Position numbers and translations under genes: made by a program | Shown: positions 62,731-64,000 of the stretch, piece after piece | Numbering within the stretch: the stretch's first letter is position 1 | How the letters are laid out: each line of letters opens with the position of its first letter | From: Paractinoplanes durhamensis | GTDB lineage: Bacteria; Actinomycetota; Actinomycetes; Mycobacteriales; Micromonosporaceae | DNA: 64,000 bases | Assembly: GCF_016862175.1 (NCBI RefSeq) | Contig: NZ_BOML01000031.1 | Location: 124,001 to 188,000 of the forward strand | Direction: 5' to 3' | Notes under the pieces: generated by a model | What the model was told of the DNA's origin: nothing | What the model saw: only the letters and a program-made list of their open reading frames with translations | Databases searched by the model: none

Positions 62731-63627
62731 TCAGGTGTGAGCCTCGTCGGTCGAGCGGTCGGCGTACACGAATCGTTCGATCTGCGACACGGTCAGGTCT
62801 CGTCCGAGGGGGCTGAGGTAACGATCGGCGTACTCGGTGGGTCCGACTTGTTCGTGTTCGGTCCAGCCGTAGTCGCGCAGCAGCGCGGGCGTCTCGTCGG
62901 GGAGCAGCCCGAAGTGCCAGACGTGGCGTTTGATGACGAACTCGCGCCGTGCCGGTGCGGCGCCGTAGTCCTCGGTGCCGTCGAGGAAGTCGCGGCGGAT
63001 GTAGGTGAAGATGAGCCGGCTCCCGGACGTGGCCGGGGTGAGACAGGCGAGTGTCTTGCGGACTGCGTCCTCGGTCAGGTACTGGGTGACGGCCTCCCAG
63101 ACGAACATGGCCGGTTCGTTCCAGTCGAATCCGCCCGCGGTGAGCGCGGCGGTGAGATCGTCGGTTTCGAGATTGACGGCGGTGAGGGTGGTGTTGGCCG
63201 GTAGCCGGCCGTAGGTCTCGATGAGGCGGCGGCGCTTGTAGGCGATGTTGGCTTGCAGGTCGGTCTCGAACGAGCGGGCGCCGGTCGGTGCCACGAGGCG
63301 GGCAGGCCGGGTGTCGAGCCCGGCGCCGAGGAAGACGAACTGTTTGATGCCGTCGTGCAAAGCATCGCGGACCTTGTCGTCGGCATACCGTTTACGGCAC
63401 AGCATGCTGGCCCAGAGTCCCTGCGCCTTACCGTCGGTGGCCCGGACGAGCAGTTGGTAGACCGGTTTCCACCGGCAGGCGCCGACGATCAGGCGTTGGC
63501 TGGGTGGTAGCAGACGAACGGCGTCCGGGTCGTCGAACAAGCGTTGATCCGCGGGGAGGATCTGTTCGCATGCGGCGATGACCATCGGGCCGAAGGCGGT
63601 CTGTGCTGCAGGTGGTCGTGCTGTCAT
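62731..63627 (-). CDS. LCM/TIGR00027-type SAM-dependent methyltransferase
   Basis: The 298-residue protein resembles actinobacterial leucine-carboxyl-methyltransferase-like enzymes: QFVFLGAGLDTRPARL is the SAM loop, followed by FETDLQANIAYKRRRL and MFVWEAVTQYLTEDAVRKTL. Substrate unknown; polyketide or small acids are typical guesses. The ATG at 63627 has AAGGAG seven bases upstream. It lies five bases downstream of the regulator gene at the window edge, and the two form an operon. Confidence 0.87.
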   Translation of the reverse strand: MTARPPAAQTAFGPMVIAACEQILPADQRLFDDPDAVRLLPPSQRLIVGACRWKPVYQLLVRATDGKAQGLWASMLCRKRYADDKVRDALHDGIKQFVFLGAGLDTRPARLVAPTGARSFETDLQANIAYKRRRLIETYGRLPANTTLTAVNLETDDLTAALTAGGFDWNEPAMFVWEAVTQYLTEDAVRKTLACLTPATSGSRLIFTYIRRDFLDGTEDYGAAPARREFVIKRHVWHFGLLPDETPALLRDYGWTEHEQVGPTEYADRYLSPLGRDLTVSQIERFVYADRSTDEAHT

Positions 63628-63632
63628 CGTCG

Positions 63633-64000
63633 CTACTCCTTGGCTGCGCGGGTGGATGAGGGCAGCGGTGGCGCGTTGTCGAAGATCTGTTGCATCCATC
63701 GGAAGACTTCGTTGGCGGCGGCGAGGCGTCCACCGCGATCGGGTGATGGACCGGCAAGGGGGGTGCCGTCGTGCAGGATGTTCCCGAGGGAGGCCAGCGA
63801 GGCGATCTGCCGCTGGACGACCTTCTCCCAGGCGTCGTCGTCGACGCGGTAGTACACCGTCCGGCTTGCCGGTTTGGTCAGGACGCGGACGAACCCGACG
63901 GAGCTGAGCAGCCGGAGGTTCGTCGACAGCGACGCCCGGCTGGCACCGATCGCGGTCGCGATCTGCTGCGCGGACTGCTCGGGCGGGTCGCAGATCATCA
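63633..64000 (-). CDS. MarR/GbsR-like transcriptional regulator, 5' end cut by window
   Basis: The visible 122 residues include a helix-turn-helix (SAQQIATAIGASRASLSTNLRLLSSVGFV) and wing (KPASRTVYYRVDDD). A C-terminal helical tail ends just before the methyltransferase gene. The HTH sits close to the window edge, so some N-terminal sequence is probably outside. It likely controls the methyltransferase operon. Confidence 0.75.
   Translation of the reverse strand, partial: MICDPPEQSAQQIATAIGASRASLSTNLRLLSSVGFVRVLTKPASRTVYYRVDDDAWEKVVQRQIASLASLGNILHDGTPLAGPSPDRGGRLAAANEVFRWMQQIFDNAPPLPSSTRAAKE

Overview
The window reads as chromosome of a high-GC Gram-positive filamentous actinomycete, most likely a Micromonosporaceae member close to Actinoplanes. 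This is an inference from very high GC, GC-ending codons, frequent GTG starts, several apparently leaderless promoters, and family content: a SARP/NB-ARC/TPR giant regulator, a SigE-type sigma factor, DUF574 methyltransferase, DUF222-HNH relics, an ESX-type secreted toxin operon, an F420-type LLM oxidoreductase and HelR. No rRNA, tRNA, CRISPR array, intact transposase, prophage or origin was seen.

1-8 kb, polysaccharide use: a lipase tail, a LacI regulator, a secreted alpha-amylase with two CBM20 modules and an operator-rich promoter, a membrane diguanylate cyclase, a secreted GH43-like/CBM42 enzyme whose promoter overlaps a LacI-type palindrome, and an acyltransferase-3 protein. 8-18 kb, one sugar locus: DeoR regulator plus a frameshifted Gfo/Idh/MocA oxidoreductase on one side; GH4 glycosidase, SIS isomerase/deaminase, ABC importer, two PfkB kinases and a class II aldolase on the other. 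Together these could form a non-PTS route through tagatose-6-phosphate. A repeated half-site marks two promoters of the locus.

18-31.5 kb, envelope and regulation: GT39 transferase, M24 peptidase, YggT, SigE sigma with an anchored HAF-type protein, a decayed DUF6493/SWIM locus, a serine beta-lactamase-fold protein, VanZ overlapping a two-component system, and the SARP regulator. 31.5-44.5 kb: a secreted protein whose promoter carries three 11-bp direct repeats of SARP type, a nitronate monooxygenase, DUF2332, an ArsR-like regulator, a GH-like/dead-M15 pair, SanA-like and DUF574 proteins, HelR with a rifamycin-associated element (RAE)-like palindrome upstream, and a two-HTH MerR regulator divergent from an erythromycin-esterase gene.

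44.5-51.8 kb is a decay and insertion zone: two halves of DUF222-HNH genes flank an AbiEii-like nucleotidyltransferase with a small partner, then a DUF2235 relic and two 5'-truncated MFS genes around an intact AKR-AKR-alcohol dehydrogenase operon. 51.8-56.4 kb holds a second GH-like/M15 pair (M15 intact) and a LuxR-type two-component system whose kinase gene overlaps a small secreted repeat protein. 56.4-59 kb is a tightly overlapped four-gene operon, YbaB-like / EspC-like / WXG-type polymorphic toxin / presumed immunity protein, the best candidate for a little-described system here. The window ends with an AspT-type transporter, MarR, LLM oxidoreductase, and a regulator-methyltransferase pair cut by the edge.
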